NCBI RefSeq assembly: GCF_004001245.1
Contig: NZ_AP018724.1
Span: forward strand, 922,501 to 986,500
DNA length: 64,000 nt
Source: Sulfurivermis fontis
Lineage (GTDB): Bacteria > Pseudomonadota > Gammaproteobacteria > Thiohalomonadales > Thiohalomonadaceae
Direction of reading: 5' to 3'
The notes beneath the pieces were generated by a model that was not told where the DNA came from, did not search any database, and saw only the letters and a program-made list of their open reading frames with translations. Position 1 is the stretch's first letter. Every line of letters begins with the position of its first letter. The position numbers and the translations under genes are program-made. Positions 56,704 to 64,000 of the stretch are shown here, piece by piece.

Positions 56704-56734
56704 ACCTTACTGCCGTACTTAAGTACGGAGTCAA
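56704..56734 (-). promoter_or_regulatory. mer operator-promoter with 19-bp spacer
   Basis: On the minus strand TTGACT (-35) and TAAGGT (-10) are separated by 19 bp, the overlong spacer typical of MerR-activated promoters. The spacer contains the perfect palindrome CCGTACTTAAGTACGG (56713-56728), the MerR site. MerR would bind here, repress without Hg and untwist the DNA with Hg. Confidence 0.95.
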
Positions 56735-56739
56735 GCGCC

Positions 56740-57147
56740 ATGAACAAACACCCCGAAACCCTGACCATCGGCGTGCTGGCCGAGACCGCCGGGGTCAACG
56801 TCGAAACGATCCGCTTCTACCAGCGCAAGGGCCTGATGCAGGAACCTGACCGGCCCTACGGCAGCATCCGCCGCTATGGCGAGGCAGATCTAATGCGGGT
56901 GCGCTTCATCAAGTCCGCGCAGCGGCTAGGGTTCAGCCTCGACGAGGTTGGGGATTTGCTCAAGCTCGAAGATGGGTCGCACTGCACCGATGCCCGCGAG
57001 CAGGCGGAACGGAAGCTGGCCGACGTGCGCGCCAAGCTCGCTGACTTGCACCGCATCGAGGCCACCCTGGCCGCCTTGGTCGAGCAGTGTTGTACCGCCA
57101 AGGGCGAGGTGCGCTGCCCCTTGATTGCGTCGTTGCAGCAGACTTGA
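56740..57147 (+). CDS. merR: Mercury-responsive regulator MerR
   Basis: A 135-residue MerR protein. The helix-turn-helix is [20 protein letters not shown]. The three Hg-binding cysteines fall at exactly the classical positions C82 (SHCTD), C117 (EQCCT) and C126 (VRCPL). It is divergent from merTPA across the shared operator. The ATG at 56740 is 6 bp from the -35, so autorepression is expected. Confidence 0.96.
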   Translation: MNKHPETLTIGVLAETAGVNVETIRFYQRKGLMQEPDRPYGSIRRYGEADLMRVRFIKSAQRLGFSLDEVGDLLKLEDGSHCTDAREQAERKLADVRAKLADLHRIEATLAALVEQCCTAKGEVRCPLIASLQQT

Positions 57148-57185
57148 ATCAGTCGGCTACGAGTGGCGATGTGAACAGATGGCGT

Positions 57186-57526
57186 GGCAGCCACCACAGG
57201 TAGAACACCATCCCGAACAGCTCGACCCGACGCTGGACGAGGCGAAGAACACCGTGGCCATGACCCGGGTGGATGCGATCTGGGAGCAGCTCTTTCCAGC
57301 CGAGCAGCAGCGCATCGTGCGGCTCCTCATCGACAAGGTGATCGTCTCACCGAACGACATCGAGGTGCGGTTCCGGCCCAACGGCATCGAGGTGCTCGCC
57401 ATGGATCTGCGCCCCGACAAATCGGCAGGATTGCCGATTTGCACAGCCGCAGGCTGCCCGCAGGGCGGCGCACAGGATGTGCGCCGTGAACCCGCCCGGG
57501 AAACCCTTGAGGAGGTCGCAGCATGA
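57186..57526 (+). pseudogene. Serine recombinase C-terminal remnant
   Basis: The frame gives QVEHHPEQLDPTLDEAKNTV, RVDAIWEQLFPAEQQRIVRL and LIDKVIVSPNDIEVRFRPNG, the typical C-terminal tail of a large serine recombinase. The catalytic domain is missing. Downstream it reads through hairpin element (b) in frame and ends at the ATG of the next gene (ATGA overlap). merR is joined just upstream, so the mer genes replaced the 5' end of this gene. Confidence 0.8.
57419..57485 (+). repeat. In-frame hairpin-array element (b)
   Basis: Stems: AAATCGGC/GCCGATTT with loop AGGATT; AGCC-GCA-GGCT; CCC-GCA-GGG; GGCGCAC-AGGAT-GTGCGCC. Stem sequences differ from (a) and (c), but order, loop sizes and loop bases are kept. 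It is read through in frame at the end of the recombinase remnant. Confidence 0.85.
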
Positions 57527-57708
57527 CAAATTCGTCGGGAACGAATTTGGACAGCCGCAAGGCTGGTCCCGCAGGGACGGGCTCCAGGGAAGGAGCCCGC
57601 AGTGAAATCCTGATCGACAAGACCGGCCAGCCAGAGGTGATCACCGCGAGCGACGGCAGCCTTACCGTCACCGTGCCGATCCGGATCAAGCGCCGCGGCA
57701 GCCGCTAG
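57523..57708 (+). CDS. Small element protein with in-frame hairpin insertion
   Basis: A 61-codon frame: a start, then about 24 codons made of element (c) (read as NSSGTNLDSRKAGPAGTGSR), then EILIDKTGQPEVITASDGSL and TVTVPIRIKRRGSR, a conserved small protein or domain next to this recombinase family. It stops at TAG 57706-57708. The frame goes on directly into the 57712 gene, so the TAG may split what was one protein. Function unknown. Confidence 0.55.
   Translation: MTNSSGTNLDSRKAGPAGTGSREGARSEILIDKTGQPEVITASDGSLTVTVPIRIKRRGSR
57528..57598 (+). repeat. In-frame hairpin-array element (c)
   Basis: Stems: AAATTCGT/ACGAATTT with loop CGGGA; AGCC-GCAA-GGCT; TCCC-GCA-GGGA; GGGCTCC-AGGGAA-GGAGCCC. 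It starts two codons into the small gene at 57523 and leaves the frame open. Confidence 0.85.
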
Positions 57709-57711
57709 GCC

Positions 57712-58125
57712 GTGACCCTGCCGGACGGCAGCGCCGCCCAGCCCCGTCCCTGGGACGACACGCCGACGCCGATCCAGCTCGCGCTCGCCCGCGGCCACCG
57801 CTGGCTGGCGATGGTGGACAAATTCGCCGGGAGCGAATTTGGACGGCGTAGCCGGCCCCGAAGGGGTGAGCCCCAGGGATGGGGCGAACAATCCGGCGTG
57901 GCACGCACGCTATCCGAGGTGGCCGAACGCGAGGGGATGGATCGGGCCTACGTGAGCCGGATGGTGAACCTCACCACCCTGGCGCCGGACATCGTCGCCG
58001 CCATACTCGACGAGACTCTGCCGCCGGAGGTGACGCTGTTCGACCTGGCGTCGGGGACGCCGTTGTTGTGGGAGGAGCAGCGGGTGCGGATTGGGGTCAG
58101 CGCAGCAAATTCTCGAGATCCTTGA
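57712..58125 (+). CDS. ParB/KorB-like HTH protein, right copy
   Basis: A 137-codon frame from a GTG at 57712. It begins TLPDGSAAQPRPWDDTPTPI, which is the native 5' end lost from the left copy, and continues with LALARGHRWLAMVD, hairpin element (d), ARTLSEVAEREGMDRAYVSR and LAPDIVAAILDETLPPEVTL. After WEEQR the frame runs into non-family sequence (VGVSAANSRDP-like tail), so the 3' end is truncated. It probably binds DNA in the life of the parent element. Confidence 0.7.
   Translation: MTLPDGSAAQPRPWDDTPTPIQLALARGHRWLAMVDKFAGSEFGRRSRPRRGEPQGWGEQSGVARTLSEVAEREGMDRAYVSRMVNLTTLAPDIVAAILDETLPPEVTLFDLASGTPLLWEEQRVRIGVSAANSRDP
57757..58083 (+). repeat. 327-bp direct repeat, right copy
   Basis: The right-hand partner of 54214-54540, in the same orientation, about 99 percent identical by eye. 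Homologous recombination between the two would remove about 3.5 kb containing merR, merT, merP and merA. Confidence 0.95.
57820..57885 (+). repeat. In-frame hairpin-array element (d)
   Basis: The same element as (a) with two base changes, both in or next to the third and fourth hairpins (GGGGTGAGC for GGGGGGAGC, and AGGGAT for AGGGAC in the loop). The stem pairing is kept. Confidence 0.85.
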
Positions 58126-58600
58126 GCATCAAAAACAGATGATACGGATCGGTCGGACTGGGCTCGAATTCCCAGGATTCATACCACTGCCGCGCCGCAT
58201 TGTCCTTGGCATGGACCAGCAGGCAGCGAATGCCGGCGATGTCGGCGGCCTGTGCGGTGCGCAGCAGCGCATCCTTGAGCAAGGCCTGGCCCAGTCCTTT
58301 GCGCTGATGCGCCTTGTCCACCGCGAGCCGGGCCAGGATCATGACCGGTACCGGGTGACGCGCCAGCCCCTTCATCACGCTTGACGGCGCGGCCTCCGGA
58401 TCGACACTGCCGACGGCGAGGCTGTAGAAGCCGACCACCACGTCGCCCTGGCAGCAGACGTAGGTCTGCGCGCTGTTGGCCTTTTGGTTGACGAGCGCGT
58501 AGCGCTGCAGGAACTGGTTCAGCGCATTCTCACCGCAGTCGAAAGCATCGACCTGATCCGTCGCAAGCAGCTTGCGAACGGGTGTGTAGCCATCGTTCAA
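58097..58600 (-). CDS. GNAT-family toxin (TacT-like)
   Basis: A 167-residue acetyltransferase. The acetyl-CoA motif A is RLAVDKAHQRKGLGQALLKD, and the family N-terminus is FDCGENALNQFLQRYALVNQ. In TacT/AtaT-type systems such proteins acetylate aminoacyl-tRNA and stop translation. The gene overlaps the upstream DUF1778 antitoxin by 4 bp, the standard arrangement. It is intact. Confidence 0.92.
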   Translation of the reverse strand: MNDGYTPVRKLLATDQVDAFDCGENALNQFLQRYALVNQKANSAQTYVCCQGDVVVGFYSLAVGSVDPEAAPSSVMKGLARHPVPVMILARLAVDKAHQRKGLGQALLKDALLRTAQAADIAGIRCLLVHAKDNAARQWYESWEFEPSPTDPYHLFLMLKDLENLLR

Positions 58601-58875
58601 CCCAGCACCCCGGGTTCACGCAGCAACTTCTTCAGACGCGGCTTGGCTTGTACCGGACGATCCAGCGCTTCCTGGAACGCCTGCCACTGCGCCTCGTCGA
58701 GCACGAACCGGCGACGATCCGCCAGTGTCTGCGCGGCCGCCGTCACGCCCGCGTCGAGCAGAAACTCGCTGACGTTCTTGTGGCAGGCGCGCGCGGCCTC
58801 CTGCAGCAGCTGCTTGACTGGCGCACTGGCGCGAACGTCAATGCGTTCGGTCTTGGAAAGATTCAGGGTGCTCAT
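58597..58875 (-). CDS. DUF1778 antitoxin (TacA-like)
   Basis: A 92-residue antitoxin. The N-terminal ribbon-helix-helix part is TERIDVRASAPVKQLLQEAA, followed by KNVSEFLLDAGVTAAAQTLA. The C-terminal part (FVLDEAQWQAFQEALDRP) would neutralise the toxin. Upstream, two CGTCCGGA-type repeats (about 58888 and 58915) could be its operator. Confidence 0.92.
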   Translation of the reverse strand: MSTLNLSKTERIDVRASAPVKQLLQEAARACHKNVSEFLLDAGVTAAAQTLADRRRFVLDEAQWQAFQEALDRPVQAKPRLKKLLREPGVLG

Positions 58876-59734
58876 AGTGCCCCTCCGGACGGATATTGGA
58901 TGCCCTTATTGTAGTCGTCCGGACATTGTCCTGACAAGGCGTTTCTTGTCTTGGCCATCATCCAAGCACCTACATCCGTGTTGCAATGTGTCGGTAGCGA
59001 TCGACAACGACCGACAAAACGCAACCGCAGCGTTTCCTCCGCCACCCGGTGCTGCAATCCAACCGCTTGATTCGTCCGCGCGTAACGCGTTGATTTGTAA
59101 TGGCCGTGTTCGCGACCTTTGCGGACTTCGGGCATGCCCAAGGGAGCGAGGCCGGAGAGAAAAACGGCACGGAGAGAGCGAAATGTCGCCCGAAGCGGCC
59201 AAGACGGCCGGGGAAGGAAGTCCGCAGGAATCCGCAGGAGCCCCCGCGAACACGCGCGAGCGCGCAAGAAAAAAGGCCAACCGAGAGCGGTTGACCTTTA
59301 TGTATTGGTGGTGGGGTGGAACCCTGCGCCAAACCTATGTAACTCAGCGCCTTAGAACCGCTGCGAACTCCTGCGGAAAGGTGCGTAATCCAGCCCTTGT
59401 TGCTCGCAATCCTACCAGTTCAGCCTGACCGAGGTCACCCGCCCAGGGCATCACCCAGGGCGCCAGTTCGATTCCGGTGATGGGAACAGCACCCGGTCGC
59501 TAACTCGTTTATTACGAACGTTTTTTCCGATCCAAGCGTCACGGAATGGACTCGATTGTGGACTCAAGTCTTCGGCCTGGTCAACGCAGGCCGTTGCGGG
59601 TGATCCAAAGCGAGCCAAGCACATCCATCAACAGCCAGAGCATCGGATTTCATACCGAAGTCTATCTGTCCACTGGCACATCACGCCACAGGCCGCTACG
59701 GACAGGTGAGCTGCGTCCTCAAAGGATTGACTCA
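58876..59734. other. Accessory gap without a supported gene
   Basis: About 860 bp. Short frames in several registers have no family match. A hairpin, AAAGGCCAACCG-AGAG-CGGTTGACCTTT (about 59272-59300), looks like a terminator or an element end. The rest appears to be decayed junction DNA between the toxin-antitoxin pair and the LysR gene. Confidence 0.5.
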
Positions 59735-60631
59735 TCATCGACAGGCCCGGTCCCGCCCGCCTTTCGCCCGCTCGATGAACCGCTTCATGGGCTCCGAGGG
59801 TTCGCCCCGGCGGCGCAGCAGGTAGGTAGAGAGCACCGGTGGGCTGCCGGCCAAGGGACGAATGGAGATGTCCGGGCGCTGTAGCGTCTGCACCTGCGAG
59901 GCGATGGCGAAGCCGATGCCGTAGCCGGCACCGACCAGGGTCAGCATCACGCCCAGGCTGGTCACTTCATCGACCAGCTTGAGCGGCGTGCCTGCGTCCT
60001 GCAGCAGCGCTTGAATCTGATGGCGGCAGCCCGATCCCGATTCGGGATGGCACAGAACCAGCGGGAACTTCAGGGCTTCGGCCAGCGGCACCTGCACGTG
60101 TGCCAGCAAGGGGTGGCGTGCGGGCACGATCACCGACAGCGGATCGGTCCACACCGGCTCGGCGACGAGGCCATCATGTACCGCGTTTGACAACGCAAAG
60201 CCGATGTCCAGCAGATCGTCGTGCAGCGTCTTGAGCTGCTGCGCGAACGGCAGCTCGAAGACGCGAATCTCCATCTCGGGCTCCTCCTCGCGGCTGCGTG
60301 CCAGCAAGGTGGCGATGCGGGGCTGCGCCAGGCCGTCGCAGATCGCGATGCGCAGATGGCCCTGGTAGCCCTGTGCCGCCGCCTTGGCACTCTTGACTGC
60401 CTGCTCCACGGTGGCCATCACGCGTCGGCATTCGCCTAGGAACACCTGGCCGGCCCAGGTCAGCCGCGTCAGGCGGGTGCTGCGGTCGAACAACTGCACG
60501 CCAAGCTGGCTTTCCAGGTCGCGCATTGCTCGCGATACGGGAGATTGCTCGATCCCGAGACGCTCGGCCGCGCGGGCGAGATGCAGCTCTTCCGCGACTG
60601 CAACGAAATAGCGTAGCAATCTGAAATCCAA
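59735..60631 (-). CDS. LysR-family transcriptional regulator
   Basis: A 298-residue LysR protein. The helix-turn-helix is [20 protein letters not shown], and the ligand-binding domain starts about residue 90 (HLRIAICDGLAQPRIATLLA). The frame is open to 60691, but the family starts at DFRLLRYFVAVAEE. A TTG at 60631 gives exactly that start with AGGAGG 5 bp upstream, so TTG is chosen. The target is unknown; no divergent partner is next to it. Confidence 0.88.
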   Translation of the reverse strand: MDFRLLRYFVAVAEELHLARAAERLGIEQSPVSRAMRDLESQLGVQLFDRSTRLTRLTWAGQVFLGECRRVMATVEQAVKSAKAAAQGYQGHLRIAICDGLAQPRIATLLARSREEEPEMEIRVFELPFAQQLKTLHDDLLDIGFALSNAVHDGLVAEPVWTDPLSVIVPARHPLLAHVQVPLAEALKFPLVLCHPESGSGCRHQIQALLQDAGTPLKLVDEVTSLGVMLTLVGAGYGIGFAIASQVQTLQRPDISIRPLAGSPPVLSTYLLRRRGEPSEPMKRFIERAKGGRDRACR

Positions 60632-60880
60632 GGCCACCTCCTGTTCGTCTTCTTCTGGTTCGGCCTCTCGGGCGCCAGCATCTCCATCCACATCCCGCCC
60701 ACTTACGCCCCGCCAGGCTTGCGATGTGCCGGCGCCCTTCCGCCAATGAGGTGCGGAGGGCGACGTTTGCGCCCGCCAGAAATCGACCGTTGGCAGCCGT
60801 CTGAGATAGCAGTTCTGCTGTTCATCGAGACCTCTTTTTCGTGCTTCCCCTCTTGCGGTCTGGCTGCACAGTGGTAAGAT

Positions 60881-60894
60881 AGTAATAGATTACT
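60881..60894. promoter_or_regulatory. Palindromic operator before tetR
   Basis: AGTAAT-AG-ATTACT is a perfect palindrome 11 bp before the first ATG of the TetR gene. It overlaps a likely promoter, so autorepression is expected. Confidence 0.7.
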
Positions 60895-60905
60895 CACTTT
60901 TTGGG

Positions 60906-61523
60906 ATGCAAGCAATGAGCGGACACTCCAGGCATCTACCGGCTGATGAGAGGCGCGCGGCCACCGTCGAGGCAGTGGTCGACTTGGCTGCCGAACAGAA
61001 CCCCAGCGACATCACGACCACGGCCATCGCGCAGCGCATGGGGTTGACCCAGGGAGCACTGTTCCGTCACTTCCCGACTAAGGACGCAATCCTGCAGGCG
61101 GTGATGTCCTGGGTTGCGGAACGCCTGCTGGCTCGAGTAGACAAGGCCGCAGAAGGTGCTACGTCCCCCCTCGCAGCTCTTGAAGCGATCTTCAAGACGC
61201 ACATCGACTTCGTGGCCGAGCACCCGGGGGTGCCGAGGATGCTCTTCGGCGAATTACAGCGGCCGGGGGAGACCCTGCCCAAGCAAATGGTGCAGACCTT
61301 GACCCGTCAATATGGTGAGCGGTTGCGTCGACTGCTCGAAGCCGGTAAGGCGCGAAGCGAGCTGCATTCAGAACTGGATGTGGACGCGGCCGTCGTCTTG
61401 TTCATCGGCACAATTCAAGGGCTGGTGATGCAGTCGTTGCTGGCGGGCGATGTAGCACGCATCCGCCGCGACGCGCCAGCCGTGTTTGCCATCTATCTCC
61501 GTGGCATCACGCACACCCGATGA
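60906..61523 (+). CDS. TetR/AcrR-family regulator of an efflux operon
   Basis: A 205-residue repressor (202 if the ATG at 60915 is used). The helix-turn-helix is ITTTAIAQRMGLTQGALFRH with FPTKDAIL following. The C-terminal domain resembles the YbiH/CerR group that controls ybhGFSR-type exporters. It lies directly upstream of a HlyD-ABC efflux set and is likely to regulate it. Confidence 0.9.
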   Translation: MQAMSGHSRHLPADERRAATVEAVVDLAAEQNPSDITTTAIAQRMGLTQGALFRHFPTKDAILQAVMSWVAERLLARVDKAAEGATSPLAALEAIFKTHIDFVAEHPGVPRMLFGELQRPGETLPKQMVQTLTRQYGERLRRLLEAGKARSELHSELDVDAAVVLFIGTIQGLVMQSLLAGDVARIRRDAPAVFAIYLRGITHTR

Positions 61524-61713
61524 AACGCCTTCCATCCTGCCGCCACGCAGTTCCTCGGTCAGCCGAGAGGCACACCACGGTCATGCGATCGCGTTGCGCC
61601 TCCAGCGCGAATCCGCGTCATTCAACACTCAGCCCGACCGCCCGGCGGAATGCACACGCACGCCGCGACGACGACGACGAAGGCCTGGGAGTTTCCCCGA
61701 TCAAGTAAAGGCC

Positions 61714-62139
61714 ATGAAGATGACCACTCATCCACAACGCAGCATCTGGCACTGGCTGATCTCCCTGCTTGCGATCGGCTTCGGTCTGCTCACTCTTCGG
61801 GAGGGCGGCGCCGTTCTGTTTGTCGACGGCGCGGCGCGCCAAGCCGCCGGCCACTATGTGCCCTTCGTGCTCTGGTTCAACTTTCTGGCCGGGTTCGCCT
61901 ACATCGTCGCCGGCGTCGGCTTGTGGATGCGCCGGCGCTGGGCCGCGTGGTTAGCGATTGTCATCACGGTGGCGACCGCACTCGTGTTCCTCGCTTTCGG
62001 AGTGCATGTGGCTCTGGGTGGCGCCTGGGAGCGACGCACGGTGGTCGCCATGACGCTGCGCACGTTGGTGTGGGCTGGCATAGCGGCCATCGCCTGGCGC
62101 CGGTCAGCGGCGAATGCGCCGGTCGCACGCGAGCACTGA
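61714..62139 (+). CDS. Four-TM membrane protein, unknown
   Basis: A 141-residue protein with four membrane segments (WLISLLAIGFGLLTL, FVLWFNFLAGFAYIVAGVGL, LAIVITVATALVFLAFGVHV and LRTLVWAGIAAIAW). The ATG at 61714 follows AAAGG. It is 27 bp upstream of the HlyD gene and probably belongs to the same operon. No family name can be given. Confidence 0.75.
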   Translation: MKMTTHPQRSIWHWLISLLAIGFGLLTLREGGAVLFVDGAARQAAGHYVPFVLWFNFLAGFAYIVAGVGLWMRRRWAAWLAIVITVATALVFLAFGVHVALGGAWERRTVVAMTLRTLVWAGIAAIAWRRSAANAPVAREH

Positions 62140-62166
62140 GCACCTTTATCCAGCGGAAACCCATCG

Positions 62167-63207
62167 ATGAAAACTCCAAACCTCCTCTTCAAGAAAACCC
62201 GTTGGGTCGTGATCGCCGTCGTCGTGCTCGCTCTTGGCGGCGCACTGGCGTTCTGGTTGTCGCGCGACCATGGACAACAAGATGCATTGCGCCTCTACGG
62301 CAACGTCGAAATCCGCGAGGTGCAACTGGCCTTCCGTCAGCCCGGGCGCGTGATGCAAATGTTTTTCGATGAGGGCGATGCCGTCAGTGCCGGTGCGCGG
62401 CTGGCGACGCTCGACGCGCAGCCGTATCGGGAAGCCCTTGCGGCAGCGCAGGCCCAGGTGCAGGTGGCGCAGGCGGAACTGGCCAAGCTGCGCCGCGGCC
62501 TGCGACCGCAGGAAATCACCCAGGCGCGCGAAGCCCTCAGGCAGGCCCAGGCGCTCGCCACCGAGACCGAGCGCAATTTCCAGCGCCAGAGTCGCCTGCT
62601 GGCATCGGGCGCCAGCAGCCAGCGCACGGTCGATGCAGCCCGCACGGCGCGCGACCAGGCAGCCGCTGGCGTCGAAGCGGCCAAGGCGGCCCTGTCGCAA
62701 GCATCCGAAGGTTTTCGCAAGGAAGACATCGCCGCGGCAGAAGCTCGCCTTGCGGCCGCACAGGCTGCCGCAGCGCAAGCCGCGACAGCCTTGGCGGACA
62801 CCGAGTTGATGGCGCCCAGTAGCGGCACCGTCATCGCACGAGTGCGGGAGCCCGGCAGCATGGTCGCAAGCCAGAGCACGGTCTACAGCCTGAGCCTGGA
62901 CAAGCCGGTTTACGTGCGCGCCTACGTGGGCGAGTCGGACTTGGGGCGCATCGCGCCCGGTACTGTGGTGCGCGTCAAAAGCGATTCATCAGAGAAGGTC
63001 TATCGCGGCCAGATCGGCTTCATCTCGCCGCGCGCCGAGTTCACCCCCAAGACGGTGGAGACGACGGATTTGCGCACGGATCTGGTCTACCGCCTGCGCA
63101 TCGTCATCGACGAAGCCGACAGCGACAGTGCCTTGCGCCAGGGCATGCCGGTGACGATCGAGGTCGATGCGAAAGCCGGCACCCGTATCCCGGCGGGGGA
63201 GCGTTGA
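62167..63207 (+). CDS. HlyD-family membrane fusion protein (YbhG-like)
   Basis: A 346-residue periplasmic adaptor. It has an N-terminal anchor (WVVIAVVVLALGGALAFWL), a barrel-lipoyl first half (LYGNVEIREVQLAFRQPGRV), a long Ala/Gln/Arg coiled coil (about 90-215), and the second lipoyl half (LMAPSSGTVIARVREPGSMV). It links an inner-membrane ABC exporter to an outer-membrane channel. The next gene starts 2 bp later. Confidence 0.92.
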   Translation: MKTPNLLFKKTRWVVIAVVVLALGGALAFWLSRDHGQQDALRLYGNVEIREVQLAFRQPGRVMQMFFDEGDAVSAGARLATLDAQPYREALAAAQAQVQVAQAELAKLRRGLRPQEITQAREALRQAQALATETERNFQRQSRLLASGASSQRTVDAARTARDQAAAGVEAAKAALSQASEGFRKEDIAAAEARLAAAQAAAAQAATALADTELMAPSSGTVIARVREPGSMVASQSTVYSLSLDKPVYVRAYVGESDLGRIAPGTVVRVKSDSSEKVYRGQIGFISPRAEFTPKTVETTDLRTDLVYRLRIVIDEADSDSALRQGMPVTIEVDAKAGTRIPAGER

Positions 63208-63208
63208 A

Positions 63209-64000
63209 ATGCAGGCAAGCCCTGCTATCGCCGCCGTGCCTGCGGGTGCGGGCGAAGACGCTGCCGTCGTCATCGAGGGCGTGGACAAGCATTTCGGCGA
63301 CATAAAGGCGCTGCGGGGCTTGAGCGCGCGCATCCACTATGGGCGGTTGACCGGTCTGGTCGGCCCCGACGGCGCTGGCAAGACGACGCTGATGCGGATT
63401 CTGGCCGGCCTCCTGGTGCCGAACGCCGGCCACGTCACCTTGGCAGGCTATGACGTGGTCAAGGACAACGACGCCATTCACGTCGTCAGCGGCTACATGC
63501 CGCAACGCTTTGGACTGTACGAAGACCTGACGGTGATCGAGAACATGCGCCTGTATGCGCAGTTGCGCGGCATGGATGCGGACCGCAACGCCGATCTGTT
63601 TGCCGAGCTGCTGGACTTCACGCGGCTCGGACCCTTCACCAAACGCCTGGCCGGCAAGCTCTCCGGCGGCATGAAGCAGAAGCTGGGCCTTGCCTGTGCG
63701 CTCATGGCGCGGCCGAAGGTGCTGCTGCTGGACGAGCCGGGCGTGGGTGTCGACCCGGTCAGCCGCCAGGACTTGTGGCGCATGGTGCAGGCGCTGACCG
63801 ATGAAGGCATGGCCGTGGTCTGGTCCACCGCCTATCTCGACGAAGCCGAGCGCTGCGAGAGCGTGCTGCTGCTGAACCAAGGGCAGCTCCTGTTCGATGG
63901 CCCGCCGCAGGAGCTGACCGCACAGCTCGAAGGCCGCAGTTTCCGTCTGGAAGACGTCGGTGCCGAGCGCCGAGCGGTCCTGACCCAGGCACTCGACCTG
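63209..64000 (+). CDS. ABC transporter ATP-binding protein (YbhF-like), partial
   Basis: The gene runs off the end of the window; 264 codons are seen. Walker A is GPDGAGKTT, the signature is LSGGMKQKLG, and Walker B is VLLLDEPGVGVDP. YbhF proteins have two fused ATPase domains, and the second would be beyond this window. With the HlyD gene it forms a YbhGFSR-type efflux system; the permeases should follow. Confidence 0.92.
   Translation, partial: MQASPAIAAVPAGAGEDAAVVIEGVDKHFGDIKALRGLSARIHYGRLTGLVGPDGAGKTTLMRILAGLLVPNAGHVTLAGYDVVKDNDAIHVVSGYMPQRFGLYEDLTVIENMRLYAQLRGMDADRNADLFAELLDFTRLGPFTKRLAGKLSGGMKQKLGLACALMARPKVLLLDEPGVGVDPVSRQDLWRMVQALTDEGMAVVWSTAYLDEAERCESVLLLNQGQLLFDGPPQELTAQLEGRSFRLEDVGAERRAVLTQALDL

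Noticed and set aside
59460-59500. tRNA-like GTTCGATTCC segment
   Set aside because: It resembles a T-arm but the flanks do not pair and no acceptor or anticodon arm can be built.
60637-60720. Hydrophobic plus-strand frame (FVFFWFGLSGASISIHIPP) before the LysR start
   Set aside because: It could be a membrane-protein remnant, but it is short, unsupported by any start, and partly opposite the LysR leader.

Overview
The window comes from a GC-rich, polarly flagellated gammaproteobacterium. The gene order flgBCDEFGHIJKL, fliC-flaG-fliD-fliS-fliT, fleQ-fleS-fleR, fliEFGHIJK with a sigma-54/FleQ-type hierarchy is the Pseudomonas/Vibrio arrangement. A Chromatiales/Ectothiorhodospiraceae-like host is an inference from the mix of features, not something proved here.

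Layout. 1-450: leader and two tRNA genes, Ala(CGC) and Arg(CCT). 620-11,200: rod, hook, ring and junction genes flgB-flgL, driven by a near-perfect sigma-54 promoter. 11,238-13,949: an unusual TPR + glycosyltransferase-like + polysaccharide pyruvyltransferase fusion with an A7G8 tract at its 5' end. 14,240-20,640: flagellin, FlaG, cap, and the FliS/FliT chaperones, with sigma-28 promoters at fliC and fliS and a sigma-54 promoter at fliD. A MITE and an IS5-family element sit exactly at the -35 box of the fliS sigma-28 promoter. 20,920-25,680: FleQ, a stray Uma2-type nuclease gene, then FleS/FleR behind their own sigma-54 promoter. 25,800-33,590: fliE-fliK, again with sigma-54 promoters, then the sigma-28 gene fliA. 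fliLMNOPQR, flhBAFG, mot, flgA and flgM are not here. 33,600-37,800: housekeeping or mixed genes (DUF1249, MFS, an orphan iscU, a CbiM-like membrane protein, an EAL-HDOD protein).

38,100-40,750 carries psiE (frameshifted), an M48 protease and a DegP-like protease, which resembles the distal end of the transmissible locus of stress tolerance. 40,890-45,690 is a GldA/GldFG-type ABC system with a DUF4340 protein. From 45,700 onward the DNA is accessory: two more MITE copies, an IS110-family recombinase, an AbiE system with a wrecked toxin, TetR-controlled small enzymes, a mercury resistance cluster (merR/merTPA) between 327-bp direct repeats derived from a serine-recombinase element, a DUF1778-GNAT toxin-antitoxin pair, LysR and TetR regulators, and a YbhG/YbhF-like efflux system cut by the window end.

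The most unusual structure is a set of repeats built as arrays of short hairpins. One set is a four-copy MITE with IS5-type 4-bp target duplications. The other is a family of roughly 66-71 bp elements inserted in frame inside coding sequences. Both repeatedly place the CsrA/RsmA consensus CANGGANG in the hairpin loops, on one strand.
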